A stretch of 56,485 bases of DNA, taken from positions 1 through 56,485 of the forward strand of contig JAISOY010000029.1 of the NCBI GenBank assembly GCA_031275285.1, in the 5' to 3' direction. The stretch comes from Bacteroidales bacterium. GTDB taxonomy: Bacteria; Bacteroidota; Bacteroidia; Bacteroidales; UBA4181. Each line of letters begins with the position of its first letter. Within the stretch, counting starts at the first letter, position 1. The notes below the pieces were generated by a model that had not been told where the DNA came from, did no database searches, and saw only the letters and a list, made by a program, of their open reading frames with translations. The translations under genes and the position numbers were made by a program. Shown in pieces: positions 35,542 through 46,014 of this stretch.

Positions 35542-36036
35542 ATGCAATTAGTTTCACCCGATATTGGATTGGTATTCTGGATGTTGGTTTCATTTCTGAT
35601 TGTGCTTTTTTTATTGAAAAAATTTGCATGGAAGCCGATTTTGAACATGCTTCACCGGCGTGAAGATTCTATCGAACAGGCATTGAAAGCTGCCGATCGC
35701 GCCAGGGAGGACATGGAGAAGATGAAGGCCGATAATGAAAAAATCCTGGATGAAGCCCGTATGGAACGGGAAAAAATATTCAGGGAGGCTCAGGAAATGA
35801 AAGAAAAAATTGTCTCTGAAGCCCGGGATTCTGCTAGAAAAGAGCAGGAACGTATCATGGAAGAGACCCGTACATCCATTCAGTCGGAAAAGAGTGCAGC
35901 TCTCAAGGAGATCAGGGAACTGACGGCCGATCTATCCGTACAGATTGCTGAAAAACTGCTTCGTCATGAATTGAGTAATGATGGAAAGCAAAAAGAATTA
36001 CTGGATAAATTAACCGGGGAATTACCGTTGAATTAG
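35542..36036 (+). CDS. atpF: ATP synthase F0 subunit b
   Basis: Peripheral stalk subunit, 164 aa, normal length. One N-terminal membrane helix (LVFWMLVSFLIVLFLLKKFA) and a long charged coiled coil with many Glu, Arg and Lys residues. It links F0 to the delta and alpha subunits. atpH follows after 28 bp. Confidence 0.95.
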   Translation: MQLVSPDIGLVFWMLVSFLIVLFLLKKFAWKPILNMLHRREDSIEQALKAADRAREDMEKMKADNEKILDEARMEREKIFREAQEMKEKIVSEARDSARKEQERIMEETRTSIQSEKSAALKEIRELTADLSVQIAEKLLRHELSNDGKQKELLDKLTGELPLN

Positions 36037-36064
36037 TCCGGATAATCCGATAATGAAGTGATGT

Positions 36065-36604
36065 ATGAATAACAGTATTGTTTCAAATCGTTATGCCAAA
36101 GCCATGTTTATGGTGGGAGTAGACCATAAATGCCTGGAAGAATTAAGGGCGGATATGGCGCTTTTATCCGTAACTATCAAAGATAATCCGATGTTTGTTC
36201 AGTTGTTGGATAGTCCGGTGATCAAACCCGGACAGAAACTTCGGGTAATGGGCGAGTTATTACAAAAGAGGGTCCATCCGTTGACACTTAATTTTATCAA
36301 TATCCTCATTAAAAATAAACGTGAGATAATGTTGTCTGATATTGCACGGGAGTTTGCAGGATTGTATGAAAAACATAAAGGGATCAAACAGGCACATATC
36401 ATTTCATCGTCTGTTTTCGACGAAGTAGCGAAAGAGAATTTGCGAAAGCAGTTGAATGTGATGTATGATGCTGATATACAGCTTACATCGGAAGTGAATC
36501 CTGAGTTGATCGGTGGATTTATTCTCCGGGTCGATGATCAGCAATATGATGCCAGCATCGCATCAAGCCTTAAAAGGATGAAAAAACGATTGATCTCATC
36601 TTAG
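36065..36604 (+). CDS. atpH: ATP synthase F1 subunit delta
   Basis: Stalk subunit, 179 aa. Family features are NRYAKAMFMVG at the start, the helical N-terminal domain, and the conserved end NPELIGGFILRVDDQQYDAS. It joins subunit b to the top of F1. Start ATG at 36065. Operon position between atpF and atpA is standard. Confidence 0.95.
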   Translation: MNNSIVSNRYAKAMFMVGVDHKCLEELRADMALLSVTIKDNPMFVQLLDSPVIKPGQKLRVMGELLQKRVHPLTLNFINILIKNKREIMLSDIAREFAGLYEKHKGIKQAHIISSSVFDEVAKENLRKQLNVMYDADIQLTSEVNPELIGGFILRVDDQQYDASIASSLKRMKKRLISS

Positions 36605-36668
36605 TGAGCGGAAGCAATATTTATAAGATGCAAGAAGTCAAAATTGAAAATAAAAATATAAAACAGCC

Positions 36669-38282
36669 ATGATCAATATAAAGCCGGCAGAAGTATCGGA
36701 AGTTTTAAAAAAACAAATAGAAGGATTTAAAACAGATGTTGAATTAGAAGAAGTCGGTACTGTATTACAAATAAGTGACGGAATTGCCCGTATTTACGGT
36801 CTCTTGAATGTCCAGGCGAATGAAATGATCGAGTTCCAGAGTGGAATGAAAGGGATTGTGATGAACCTGGAAGAAGACAATGTCGGAGCCGTACTTTTGG
36901 GGCCTTCCAGTCAAATACAGGAGGGTGACAGTGTTAAGAGGCTTAATATGATAGCTTCAATCCCCGTAGGTGAGGGATTGTTGGGTCGCGTTGTTAATAC
37001 GATCGGTGAACCGATGGATGGGAAAGGTGCCATTCCGGGTGATTTGCTGGAAATGCCATTGGAACGGAAAGCTCCCGGAGTTATTTATCGTCAGCCTGTA
37101 AGAGAACCTTTACAAACAGGAATGAAAGCTATTGATGCCATGATTCCGATTGGCCGGGGACAACGGGAGTTGATCATTGGTGACCGCCAGACAGGCAAAA
37201 CAGCCATAGCGATAGATACCATTCTTAACCAGAAGGAATTCTATGAAAAAGGAGAACCTGTGTATTGTATTTATGTAGCTGTAGGGCAGAAAGGTTCTAC
37301 TATTGCCACTCTATATCAGACACTCGAAGAGCAGGGCGCTTTGCCTTATACGACTATTGTTGCGGCAACGGCTTCAGCTCCTGCTGCTTTACAATATTAC
37401 GCACCCTTTGCCGGTGCGGCAATCGGTGAATATTTCCGTGATACGGGACGTGCAGCATTGGTTATATTTGACGATTTATCCAAGCAAGCGGTAGCTTATC
37501 GTGAAGTATCCCTATTGTTACGTCGTCCGCCCGGGCGGGAAGCATATCCGGGTGATGTATTTTACTTGCATTCCCGTCTGTTGGAAAGAGCGGCTAAAAT
37601 CATTGATTCCGATGAAATCGCATCCCAGATGAACGATCTTCCGGAGAATCTCAGGCCGATAGTGAAGGGAGGAGGTTCCCTGACAGCATTACCGATCATA
37701 GAAACACAAGCCGGAGACGTTTCGGCATATATTCCCACCAATGTGATTTCGATTACCGACGGACAGATATTCCTTGAGTCGAACTTGTTTAATGCGGGTA
37801 TTCGTCCGGCCATCAATGTAGGTATATCGGTTTCCCGCGTGGGAGGTAATGCACAGATCAAGTCCATGAAGAAAGTTGCCGGGACATTAAAACTGGATCA
37901 GGCACAGTTCCGGGAACTGGAAGCATTCTCCAAATTCGGATCCGATCTGGATGCAGCGACTATGGCCATCATTGATAAAGGCCGGAAAAATGTGGAATTA
38001 CTGAAACAGGGATTACATTCTCCTTTACGCGTAGAACAGCAGATTGCTGTTATCTATTGCGGAACAAAAGGGTTGTTGAAAGCAGTTCCCATCGAAAAAG
38101 TAAGGGATTTTGAACAAGAATACCTTAAAATGCTGGACGCAGAATATGCGGAAACACTTAAACAATTAGCTGCAGGCGAGTTGAATGATGAGGTCACTAA
38201 ATCTTTGGATAAGGCGGCAAGATCGGTAGTGTTGCGTTTCATAGATAAAGATGCAGCAGATGAATCGGAAGTAACCGGTTAA
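36669..38282 (+). CDS. atpA: ATP synthase F1 subunit alpha
   Basis: Regulatory nucleotide-binding subunit of F1, 537 aa. Walker A is GDRQTGKT (residues 171-178). Signature [19 protein letters not shown] is complete. A 12-bp gap separates it from atpG. The catalytic beta subunit gene is not in the window. Confidence 0.97.
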   Translation: MINIKPAEVSEVLKKQIEGFKTDVELEEVGTVLQISDGIARIYGLLNVQANEMIEFQSGMKGIVMNLEEDNVGAVLLGPSSQIQEGDSVKRLNMIASIPVGEGLLGRVVNTIGEPMDGKGAIPGDLLEMPLERKAPGVIYRQPVREPLQTGMKAIDAMIPIGRGQRELIIGDRQTGKTAIAIDTILNQKEFYEKGEPVYCIYVAVGQKGSTIATLYQTLEEQGALPYTTIVAATASAPAALQYYAPFAGAAIGEYFRDTGRAALVIFDDLSKQAVAYREVSLLLRRPPGREAYPGDVFYLHSRLLERAAKIIDSDEIASQMNDLPENLRPIVKGGGSLTALPIIETQAGDVSAYIPTNVISITDGQIFLESNLFNAGIRPAINVGISVSRVGGNAQIKSMKKVAGTLKLDQAQFRELEAFSKFGSDLDAATMAIIDKGRKNVELLKQGLHSPLRVEQQIAVIYCGTKGLLKAVPIEKVRDFEQEYLKMLDAEYAETLKQLAAGELNDEVTKSLDKAARSVVLRFIDKDAADESEVTG

Positions 38283-38294
38283 ATTCAGGAATAA

Positions 38295-39182
38295 ATGGCA
38301 AACTTAAAAGAAATACGTGTCCGCATTTCTTCTGTGGTTTCAACGCGGCAGATTACCAGTGCCATGAAAATGGTAGCGGCTTCTAAGTTAAAAAAAGTCC
38401 AGGAGGCAATTACCAATTTCAGGCCCTATGCCCAGAAAATGCAGGAAATTCTTGTTGATGTGGCTACGGCTGCGGGAAATACGGATGATAATGTGTATGC
38501 GGAAGATCGTGATTACAAGCAGGTATTGATTGTTGTCATTACTTCGAACAAGGGATTATGCGGGGCGTTTAATTCCAATGCTGTAAAAGAGGCTTTGCGG
38601 TTATCTGAAACAAAATATGCCCAGTTCCTTCCTCAAAATAAGATCCGCTATATGGCCATAGGTAAAAAAGGGTATGATCTTTTACGAAGGAAGGGTATTC
38701 CTGTGGATGAGTATATTTCAGATATTTATGATCATTTTTCTTATGATCAGGTAATTACCATAGCCCAATCTCTGATGGATGCATTTGTGAGCGGACGCTA
38801 TGATAGTATTGATATCGTATACAACGAGTTTATCAATGCCGCGGTTCAGAAAGTAAAGGTCCGGCAATTCCTCCCTTTATTGCCAGAAGGAATGAATTCT
38901 CCGGCTTCTGTGAAGAAACGGGTCGAATATATTTTTGAACCTACAGAGGAATACATCATAAAAGGTTTGATACCCCAGAATTTAAAACTGATCGTCTATC
39001 AGGCATTACTGGATTCCATAGCATCAGAACACGGTGCCCGGATGACTTCCATGCATCAGGCAACTGATAATGCATCGCAACTGATCCAGGAATTAACCCT
39101 ACAATACAACAAAGCAAGGCAGGCGTCTATTACTAATGAGCTTGTGGAAATTGTAGGTGGAGCGGAAGCATTGAAAGGCTAG
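38295..39182 (+). CDS. atpG: ATP synthase F1 subunit gamma
   Basis: Central rotor shaft, 295 aa. The N-terminal helix LKEIRVRISSVVSTRQITSA and the C-terminal helix with ELTLQYNKARQASITNELVE are both present, with TSNKGLCGAFNSN in the Rossmann-like part. Last gene of the operon; it converges on the glycosyltransferase gene with 13 bp between them. Confidence 0.97.
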   Translation: MANLKEIRVRISSVVSTRQITSAMKMVAASKLKKVQEAITNFRPYAQKMQEILVDVATAAGNTDDNVYAEDRDYKQVLIVVITSNKGLCGAFNSNAVKEALRLSETKYAQFLPQNKIRYMAIGKKGYDLLRRKGIPVDEYISDIYDHFSYDQVITIAQSLMDAFVSGRYDSIDIVYNEFINAAVQKVKVRQFLPLLPEGMNSPASVKKRVEYIFEPTEEYIIKGLIPQNLKLIVYQALLDSIASEHGARMTSMHQATDNASQLIQELTLQYNKARQASITNELVEIVGGAEALKG

Positions 39183-39195
39183 GTGCTGGTTGGAA

Positions 39196-40473
39196 TCAGA
39201 TCATTTCCGCCAGTTGCCGGGTTAGTTCTTTTCTGCTGAATTGCCGTATGTAATGTATATTAACATCCGCATACGATCGATCTTTCCAATATTGGTATTG
39301 TTCATTCAAAAAGCGTCGGATTCCTTCCTTATCCTGATACATGAAATTCTCCCCGGAACCGGCTTCCCGGATGATTTTCGATGCCGTACTCTCCAAAGGA
39401 CCAAGAGCTAATATTTGTTTTCCTGAAATAAGATATTCAAAAAGCTTTCCCGGAAGTATGAACCTGTTATCTGCTGTTTGAGGAATCACCAGCAATAGGA
39501 CAGACGAAGAAAGCATATAATTAATGGATTCTTTATGAGGAACAAAATTCAGGCATTTGAATTTCCTGCCGAGCAACTGTTTGCCCATTTCTTCTATAAC
39601 ATTGCTTGTTTGCCCGATTAATTCCAACCGGAAATCAAAAGGACATTCCGACAGTACTTTCAACAGGTCATGTACAGGATAGCTGGGAGCCATTGTCCCG
39701 ATGTACCTGATCGTAAAAACATCAGGAATAATTTGGGTTTTTCCTTCAAAATCAAGATCATCGTACCCATTAGGGAAGAAAACAATTTTCTCCGGATCAA
39801 GTTGATGATGGTTTTTGATAAATTCGGATTTCCTGTCGGCAGCAACCAGGATGATATCACTCTTCATCACTACCCTCCGTTCATTTTTCAAGTCTATTGA
39901 CTTTGCCAACCTGGTCTGGTACAAGAAATCATTATAGTAGATCGAGGTCCATGGATCCCGGAAATCAGCAATCCATTTGACCGGGTATTTTTTTTTCAAT
40001 TTTAATCCTGTAAGATGGGTGGAGTGGGGGGGGCCTGTTGTAATAATGGTTTGTATCCCATGTTGGCTAATTAACCGGGAAGCCTCCCGGAAGGCATATT
40101 TGATCCATCCGCGGCGGGCATCAGGAAGGAAAAAATTACCCCGGATGAAACGGGCTATTTTTTGAATCAGGCTCGGATTTCCTTCATTGGCAAAACCACT
40201 GTAAGGTGCTGTTTTTTTGCCGGTGATCCTTTTGTACCAGTCATAGGCTCCTTTACTTGTCGTACGGTAAACTTTCAGGTCGGGGGCTATTTCGTTATTC
40301 AGTGATTCGTCAATAATGGGATATTCGGCATTCTCCGGTCTCACCGTTAAAACAACAGGTGTGATGCCGAATTCAGGAAGGAATTTGACAAATTTTAACC
40401 AGCGTTGTACACCTGGACCACCGGAAGGTGGCCAGTAATAAGTAATTACCAGGACTTTTTTCTGCACAGTCAT
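39196..40473 (-). CDS. GT4-type glycosyltransferase
   Basis: GT-B fold glycosyltransferase of 425 aa. The N-terminal donor-independent domain begins KVLVITYYWPPSGGPGVQRW; the C-terminal domain has PNGYDD, IRYIGTMAPSYP and PGKLFEYLISGKQILALGP, where a GT4 acceptor/donor-site Glu is expected. The sugar and acceptor cannot be read from the sequence. It lies 3 bp behind the amidase gene on the same strand, so it is cotranscribed and may work on cell-surface polysaccharide or the cell wall (inference). Confidence 0.88.
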   Translation of the reverse strand: MTVQKKVLVITYYWPPSGGPGVQRWLKFVKFLPEFGITPVVLTVRPENAEYPIIDESLNNEIAPDLKVYRTTSKGAYDWYKRITGKKTAPYSGFANEGNPSLIQKIARFIRGNFFLPDARRGWIKYAFREASRLISQHGIQTIITTGPPHSTHLTGLKLKKKYPVKWIADFRDPWTSIYYNDFLYQTRLAKSIDLKNERRVVMKSDIILVAADRKSEFIKNHHQLDPEKIVFFPNGYDDLDFEGKTQIIPDVFTIRYIGTMAPSYPVHDLLKVLSECPFDFRLELIGQTSNVIEEMGKQLLGRKFKCLNFVPHKESINYMLSSSVLLLVIPQTADNRFILPGKLFEYLISGKQILALGPLESTASKIIREAGSGENFMYQDKEGIRRFLNEQYQYWKDRSYADVNIHYIRQFSRKELTRQLAEMI

Positions 40474-40476
40474 TTC

Positions 40477-41691
40477 TCAGTTTTTATTCAACGCTTTAAG
40501 TGCCTCTGCTGATGGAACAATCTTTCCGTTAATGACGCCTACCACAAAAGCATCTTTAAAATCCGGACGCATTTTTTTTAAGGTTTCCTGTGCCTCATTA
40601 TAACTGGATGTGCGTCCGACTATATATTTGTAGAAGTTGGGTGATGTCTGTATACGTTCTACGTTTTTATGTTTTTTAAAATTGTTGGGGTGCGTATCTA
40701 CAGGTTTGGCAGAAGTGGCTATCTGGACACAGAATTCGATCTTCTGGCTGGCAGGAAGGTCTTTTTCCGGTAATTTTTCAGTTTTCACTTCTTCCCTGGC
40801 AACCGGTTCAGGAGATGCAGGTTCGGACTTTTCTTCTGTTTCATGATGACCCAGTGAAGCATTCCGTTCATCAATTTTGGTTTTATAAGAACAAAACGCG
40901 TTGAAGATACAGGTAGCTAATTGTTCTTTACCGGCTTTACTCATTAAATATTTTTCTTCTTCAAGATTGGATATGAATCCGACTTCTATCAAAACACTGG
41001 GCATACTGGTTCTCCATAAGACTAGAAAATTAGCCTGTTTTACTCCCCTGTCAAGTCGTTTTGCTCTATTCTTGAATTGTTTTTGGATTTCAGTGGCAAG
41101 TCCAAGACTTTGATTTAAGTAGGCATTTTGTAAAAGGGAAAAATAGATATATGATTCAGGAGAATTCGGATCAAATCCTTCATATCTTTCCGAATAATTG
41201 TCTTCGATAAGGATCACCGCGTTTTCCCGCCGGGCGACTTCCATATTTTCCTTAGACCGGCTGTTTCCCATGACGAACGTTTCCGCACCGTAAGGTCTTT
41301 TATTGGTGTGTCCGTTGGTATGGATGGAGATAAACAAATCCGCTTTTGCTTTGTTCGCTATCTCTCCCCGTTTATCCAAAGGGACCAATATATCCGTTTT
41401 ACGTGTATAAACAACTTGTACATCCGGATATTTCTGTTCAATCATTTTTCCAAGTCTTAAAGAAATATCCAGCACAATGTCTTTTTCTTTTGATCTGCTA
41501 CCGGGAGCGCCGCCATCTTTTCCACCGTGTCCGGGATCAATAACCACCGTTTTTAAATCATCTATTGATTCATCTTGTCCGTTGACGGATAAAAAATGTA
41601 TGAAAACCAACAGGAAAAATAACCTGAAGAAACGGGTGGCAAAAGCGTATTTTAACGGTTTTAAGATTTTATATGACAGGATAAGGTTCAT
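40477..41691 (-). CDS. N-acetylmuramoyl-L-alanine amidase with SPOR-like end
   Basis: Exported zinc amidase of 404 aa that cuts the bond between muramic acid and the peptide stem. Signal region near residues 20-38 (RLFFLLVFIHFLSVNG). Amidase_3 domain from about residue 48 with VVIDPGHGGKDGGAPG, SIHTNGHTNKRPYG, NSRSKENMEVARRENAVI and LIEVGFISNLEEEKYL, keeping the zinc His and Glu positions. A low-complexity Glu/Pro linker leads to a C-terminal SPOR-like domain (FCVQIATSAKPVDTHP to AFVVGVINGKIV) that likely binds denuded glycan at the septum. Expected role: daughter cell separation. Confidence 0.92.
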   Translation of the reverse strand: MNLILSYKILKPLKYAFATRFFRLFFLLVFIHFLSVNGQDESIDDLKTVVIDPGHGGKDGGAPGSRSKEKDIVLDISLRLGKMIEQKYPDVQVVYTRKTDILVPLDKRGEIANKAKADLFISIHTNGHTNKRPYGAETFVMGNSRSKENMEVARRENAVILIEDNYSERYEGFDPNSPESYIYFSLLQNAYLNQSLGLATEIQKQFKNRAKRLDRGVKQANFLVLWRTSMPSVLIEVGFISNLEEEKYLMSKAGKEQLATCIFNAFCSYKTKIDERNASLGHHETEEKSEPASPEPVAREEVKTEKLPEKDLPASQKIEFCVQIATSAKPVDTHPNNFKKHKNVERIQTSPNFYKYIVGRTSSYNEAQETLKKMRPDFKDAFVVGVINGKIVPSAEALKALNKN

Positions 41692-41750
41692 TCACGGATC
41701 ATTTTATATGCAAAAAATTACATGTAAAAGGTCGAACTTTAGGGTAAATA

Positions 41751-41782
41751 TTGGACTTTGAATCAAAGAATGCTTACATTTG
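41751..41782 (+). promoter_or_regulatory. Promoter of lptD
   Basis: TTGG at 41751-41754, 20 bp, TACATTTG at 41775-41782 (exact TAnnTTTG). Transcription would start near 41789, 40 bases before the start codon. Same TTGG form as the iclR-type promoter at 2371. Confidence 0.6.
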
Positions 41783-41828
41783 CAACTTAATTTCGTGAAC
41801 AATATTCGCAGCAAAAATAGCATAAAAC

Positions 41829-44369
41829 TTGTTTTTAAAGCCATTTTTATATCTTTTTGTATTGATTTTGCTGGTGAGTGCCGGTAATATCCTGGCTCAG
41901 GAATCGTCTTTGTCCGACAGTTTGAATATAGCTGTGCCGGATTCGCTCAATGTATCTTCAGAAAAAGACTCTGTAGTTGTTGAAAAGACGAAGAAGAAAC
42001 CCGCTTTTACGAGCCGGGTAAAATATAAGGCAACTGATTCGGTTACTTTCCATATCAGCCAGCAGAAAGCTTACATGTATAATGAATCGCAGGTAAATTA
42101 TGAAGATATAGAGCTGAAATCTTATGAGATTGATTTTGATATGATTACAAAGGTTGTTTCCGGATCCGGAGGCAAAGATAGTATAGGAGCGGATATGGGT
42201 TTGCCTGTTTTCAAGCAAGGTCAGGAAACATTCGATTCCCGGTCGTTGTCTTATAACTTTGATTCGGGAAAAGGGATTATACATGAAACCAAAACACAGC
42301 AGGGAGAAGGATACATGCATGCCACCATATCCAAAAGATACCCTGATGGACATATCGATATGGGAGGAGGAAAATACACCACCTGCGATGCCGATCATCC
42401 GCACTTTTATTTAGCATTGAGTAAGGCGAAGGCCATTCCGGGCGATCAGGTCGTATTTGGTCCGGCACACATGGTGTTATTGGATATTCCTCTGCCATTG
42501 GTATTACCTTTTGGTTTTTTCCCCCAGAACAATAAAAAATCGGTATCCGGCGTATTGGCTCCTTCTATTGGGATGGAGGTGAGCAAGGGCTTAAGCCTGA
42601 CCAACGGAGGATATTATTTTGCACTCAGCGATAATTTTGATGCTACCATCAGGGGGGATATCTATTCAACGGGAACCTGGCGTGCTTCGCTGGCTACCAG
42701 GTACATGAAACGTTATAAATATACGGGAAACCTTAATCTCACTTATGGGCTGACTATCTCGGGAGAAAAAGGATACGACCGGTCGGAACTCAAACAATAC
42801 GATATCCAATGGACCCACACACAGGATGCTAAAGCCCACCCCAGCCGGAATTTTTCAGCCAGTGTGAATTACAGTTCCTCTTCGTATGACAAGGAATACA
42901 ATTATACCAACCCTTCCCAGTATTACCAGAATACAAAAAACTCGAGTATTTCGTATCAACGAAGCTGGCCCAATACGCCCTTCCGCTTAACGGCCAATAT
43001 GAACCACAGCCAGCATTCCAGTTCCGAAGAGATCACCATTTCCTTTCCTACCGTTTCTTTTTCTATGGATCGCATCTATCCCTTCCGGAAGGAAGAGAGT
43101 TCGGGCAAATCGAAATGGTACGAGGATATTTCCCTGCAATATGATGCCAATCTGCAAAACACGCTGGTAGGAAAAGAGGGGGATCTTTTTTCGGATAAGA
43201 ATATTAAAAACATGAAAAACGGGTTTCAGCACAGGGTTCCTTTTTCCATCAATTTTAAGGCCATGAAATTCGTTAATATCACCCCGTCCCTGAATTATAA
43301 CGGGGTATTGTATACCAGCTATGTTGAGAAAAGTTATCGGACAGATGAGTATCAGCAGGGTTATGTGGTCACAGATACCATACATCGTATGTCCTATGCC
43401 CATGCTTTATCGCCCAGCCTTTCCGTTTCCCTGAATCCTAAATTTTACCTGACCAACCAGTATGGACCGAATTCAAGGATCGAAGCCATCCGTACGACGA
43501 TATCCCCAACGGCAAGTATCAGCTATGTCCCTGATCTGAGCAGTTTATTCGACTATTATGATACCTATGTGGATAATACGGGACGTGAACATAAGTATTC
43601 CAAATATGAGGGAGGTGTCTTTGGCACGCCGTCAGCTCCGGGACAGAGTGGATCCGTGTCTGTCGGCCTGAACGGTACTGTGGAGATGAAAGTACGTTCA
43701 CCCAGGGATACATCCGGCGTATCTAAAAAGATAAAAATATTAGACCGTATTGATGCACGTAGTTCTTATAATATATTTGCCGACTCAATGAAATGGTCGA
43801 ATATTTCGTTGTCGGCAAGTACCACTATCATGGGCATTAATTTTACGGTGAACGGAACCGTGGATCCCTACAAGCTGACTTCTGCGGGTACCCGGGTAGA
43901 TCAATTCGGCCCGAGATTGACCAATGTCAACTTTAATACGGGAATATCTTTGCCTTTTCAGAAAAAATCAGATGGAACGGAAAAAAAGGAAGAAGAAAAG
44001 AAAGATGTTGACGGATATAGTTATTTTGATGTTCCCTGGAGTTTATCGATCAGCTATAGCTTCGGATATTCAAAACCACAGTTTGATGGTAAATTTACAC
44101 AAAACCTGAATCTTAACGGGAGTATTACCCTTACCCCAAAATGGGCCCTGAGCTTTACCACTTCCTATGACTTTGATGCAAAGAAAATATCACAGATGAA
44201 TGCCAGCATACAACGTGATTTGCATTGCTGGACCATGAGTATCGACTTTGCCCCGTTTGGCCCGGCCAAGTATTTTTTCTTTCAGATCAATGTTAAATCA
44301 GCCATACTACAGGATCTGAAGTATGAAAAACGTAAGACACAAACGGATTTTTCAAGGAATCCATGGTAA
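41829..44369 (+). CDS. lptD: LPS assembly outer-membrane protein LptD
   Basis: Outer-membrane barrel that inserts lipopolysaccharide into the outer leaflet, 846 aa. Signal peptide MFLKPFLYLFVLILLVSAGN then ILAQ. An OstA-like N-terminal domain (about residues 60-200; VTFHISQQKAYMYNESQVNY, TTCDADHPHFYL) precedes a long region of beta strands. The phrase LPFGFFPQNNKKSVSGVLAP is typical of the Bacteroidota form. Start is TTG at 41829, fitting the promoter at 41751. rimO follows after 39 bp. Confidence 0.9.
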   Translation: MFLKPFLYLFVLILLVSAGNILAQESSLSDSLNIAVPDSLNVSSEKDSVVVEKTKKKPAFTSRVKYKATDSVTFHISQQKAYMYNESQVNYEDIELKSYEIDFDMITKVVSGSGGKDSIGADMGLPVFKQGQETFDSRSLSYNFDSGKGIIHETKTQQGEGYMHATISKRYPDGHIDMGGGKYTTCDADHPHFYLALSKAKAIPGDQVVFGPAHMVLLDIPLPLVLPFGFFPQNNKKSVSGVLAPSIGMEVSKGLSLTNGGYYFALSDNFDATIRGDIYSTGTWRASLATRYMKRYKYTGNLNLTYGLTISGEKGYDRSELKQYDIQWTHTQDAKAHPSRNFSASVNYSSSSYDKEYNYTNPSQYYQNTKNSSISYQRSWPNTPFRLTANMNHSQHSSSEEITISFPTVSFSMDRIYPFRKEESSGKSKWYEDISLQYDANLQNTLVGKEGDLFSDKNIKNMKNGFQHRVPFSINFKAMKFVNITPSLNYNGVLYTSYVEKSYRTDEYQQGYVVTDTIHRMSYAHALSPSLSVSLNPKFYLTNQYGPNSRIEAIRTTISPTASISYVPDLSSLFDYYDTYVDNTGREHKYSKYEGGVFGTPSAPGQSGSVSVGLNGTVEMKVRSPRDTSGVSKKIKILDRIDARSSYNIFADSMKWSNISLSASTTIMGINFTVNGTVDPYKLTSAGTRVDQFGPRLTNVNFNTGISLPFQKKSDGTEKKEEEKKDVDGYSYFDVPWSLSISYSFGYSKPQFDGKFTQNLNLNGSITLTPKWALSFTTSYDFDAKKISQMNASIQRDLHCWTMSIDFAPFGPAKYFFFQINVKSAILQDLKYEKRKTQTDFSRNPW

Positions 44370-44408
44370 TGTCTCCCCTGAAATGTTGAACGTATTCCGG
44401 AATTCAAA

Positions 44409-45716
44409 TTGAAAAAACCTATTAATATCATTACCATGGGATGTTCCAAGAATCTGGTCGATTCGGAACATCTGATGCGGCAACTGGAAGCTTCCGGTTT
44501 CGAACCTGTTCATGATGCTCCTTTGGATGCAGCAGAGGTCGTAGTGGTGAATACCTGCGGTTTTATCCATGATGCACGGGAGGAATCGGTAGATATGATC
44601 CTTCAATGTGTGGAAGCCAAAAATGAAGGGATGATTGAACATCTGTTCGTCATAGGATGTTTATCTGAACTGTATAAGAAAGACCTGGAAAAAGAAATTC
44701 CGGAGGTGGACCGTTATTTCGGGGCGAAAAATATCGAAGAGGTAGTACGGGCGCTTACCGGCAATTACTATCCGGACTTACGTACCCAAAGGGTGATCAC
44801 TACTCCCCGGCATTATGCCTATCTTAAAATTGGCGAAGGCTGTAACCGGACCTGTGCTTTTTGTTCTATTCCGTATATACGCGGCCCGCACATTTCACGG
44901 TCCGTCGAGGATATTCTGGAAGAAGCCCGTTTTCTGGCATCGGAAGGAGTGAAGGAACTACTGGTGATTTCGCAGGATATTACCTATTACGGACAGGACC
45001 TGTACCGCCGGCAGATGTTGCCGGAACTGGTAGCCCGTCTGTGTGAGATCGACGAAATAGAATGGGTACGTTTGCATTATACTTATCCGGTTCGTTTCCC
45101 GATGGAGGTGGTAGACCTGATGAGGGATGAACGGAAGATCTGCCGTTATATCGACATTCCGGTGCAGCATGCTTCAGACAGGGTGCTGACAATGATGCGC
45201 CGTAATATTACTGCTGCGGAGACATCACAATTGATTACTGAGATCAGGAACAGGGTACCCGGTATAGCACTTCGTACCACAATGATTGTCGGCCACCCCG
45301 GGGAAACCGATGAAGATTTTGCCCGATTGGTAGACTTCGTGGAACAAACCCGTTTTGAAAGACTGGGAGTATTTACTTATTCGCATGAGGAAAATACCTA
45401 TGCGGCCAAACATTATAAAGATACCATTCCGGATGCTGTAAAACAGGAGCGGGCCGATCATATCATGGAAATACAAAAGAAGATCTCCGAAGAACTGAAC
45501 CGGGAAAAGGTCGGGAAAATATACAAGACCCTGATTGATCGTATGGAAGGAGAGTTTTATGTCGGCCGTACCGAATATGATTCTCCGGAAGTAGATATGG
45601 AAGTCCTGATCCCAAGAGATTCCCAACCGGCAGAGATCGGCCGGTTCTATCCGGTATTGGTAACGGATGCCGATGAATTCGACCTTTACGGGAAATTTAC
45701 CGGTCAAAAGGAATAA
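44409..45716 (+). CDS. rimO: Ribosomal protein S12 methylthiotransferase
   Basis: Radical SAM enzyme that adds a methylthio group to an aspartate of ribosomal protein S12, 435 aa. N-terminal UPF0004 domain with ITMGCSKNLVDSE and further cluster cysteines in VVNTCGF and VIGCLSELY. The radical SAM cluster is GEGCNRTCAFC (C145, C149, C152). A C-terminal TRAM domain ends the protein. Start is TTG at 44409, as ITMGCSKN directly follows. The sequence RGPHISRS and TTMIVGHPGETDEDF are RimO/MiaB typical; SxxSxE in VDSEHLMRQL favours RimO. Confidence 0.95.
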   Translation: MKKPINIITMGCSKNLVDSEHLMRQLEASGFEPVHDAPLDAAEVVVVNTCGFIHDAREESVDMILQCVEAKNEGMIEHLFVIGCLSELYKKDLEKEIPEVDRYFGAKNIEEVVRALTGNYYPDLRTQRVITTPRHYAYLKIGEGCNRTCAFCSIPYIRGPHISRSVEDILEEARFLASEGVKELLVISQDITYYGQDLYRRQMLPELVARLCEIDEIEWVRLHYTYPVRFPMEVVDLMRDERKICRYIDIPVQHASDRVLTMMRRNITAAETSQLITEIRNRVPGIALRTTMIVGHPGETDEDFARLVDFVEQTRFERLGVFTYSHEENTYAAKHYKDTIPDAVKQERADHIMEIQKKISEELNREKVGKIYKTLIDRMEGEFYVGRTEYDSPEVDMEVLIPRDSQPAEIGRFYPVLVTDADEFDLYGKFTGQKE

Positions 45717-45887
45717 TGAGATGTTCGTAAATCTGTGATTATTTATTGTATTTATCAATTGTTTCTACTCATATACCCGGTTTACCTTAATGGTTAATTT
45801 ATACAGTTGTTCCTTTGTATCTGCCCTAATCGGACGGAAAAATCAAACAAGTTAAATCTATTTTATTCATCGAACTCAGCTTTGTTC

Positions 45888-46009
45888 AGGTTCAGTTCAT
45901 TGAGCCTTATTCTGTTGTTTTTGTTGAAATTACTTGAATTTTTGTTGAAAATATATTATCATTGGGGTTTCATTGCTTTTGGATATTTACATACTTTTAA
46001 TTAAAGGAG
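45888..46009 (+). promoter_or_regulatory. Duplicated leader, copy 1
   Basis: A 122-bp segment from AGGTTCAGTTCATTGAG to the Shine-Dalgarno AAAGGAG at 46003-46009, ahead of propeller gene 1. It matches 47391-47510. Conserved blocks include GTTGAAATTACTTG, ATTTTTGTT and ATATTATCATTG. TATCATTG resembles a -7 box (7 of 8). The remainder of 45717-46014 shows no gene. Confidence 0.55.
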
Positions 46010-46014
46010 TTATT

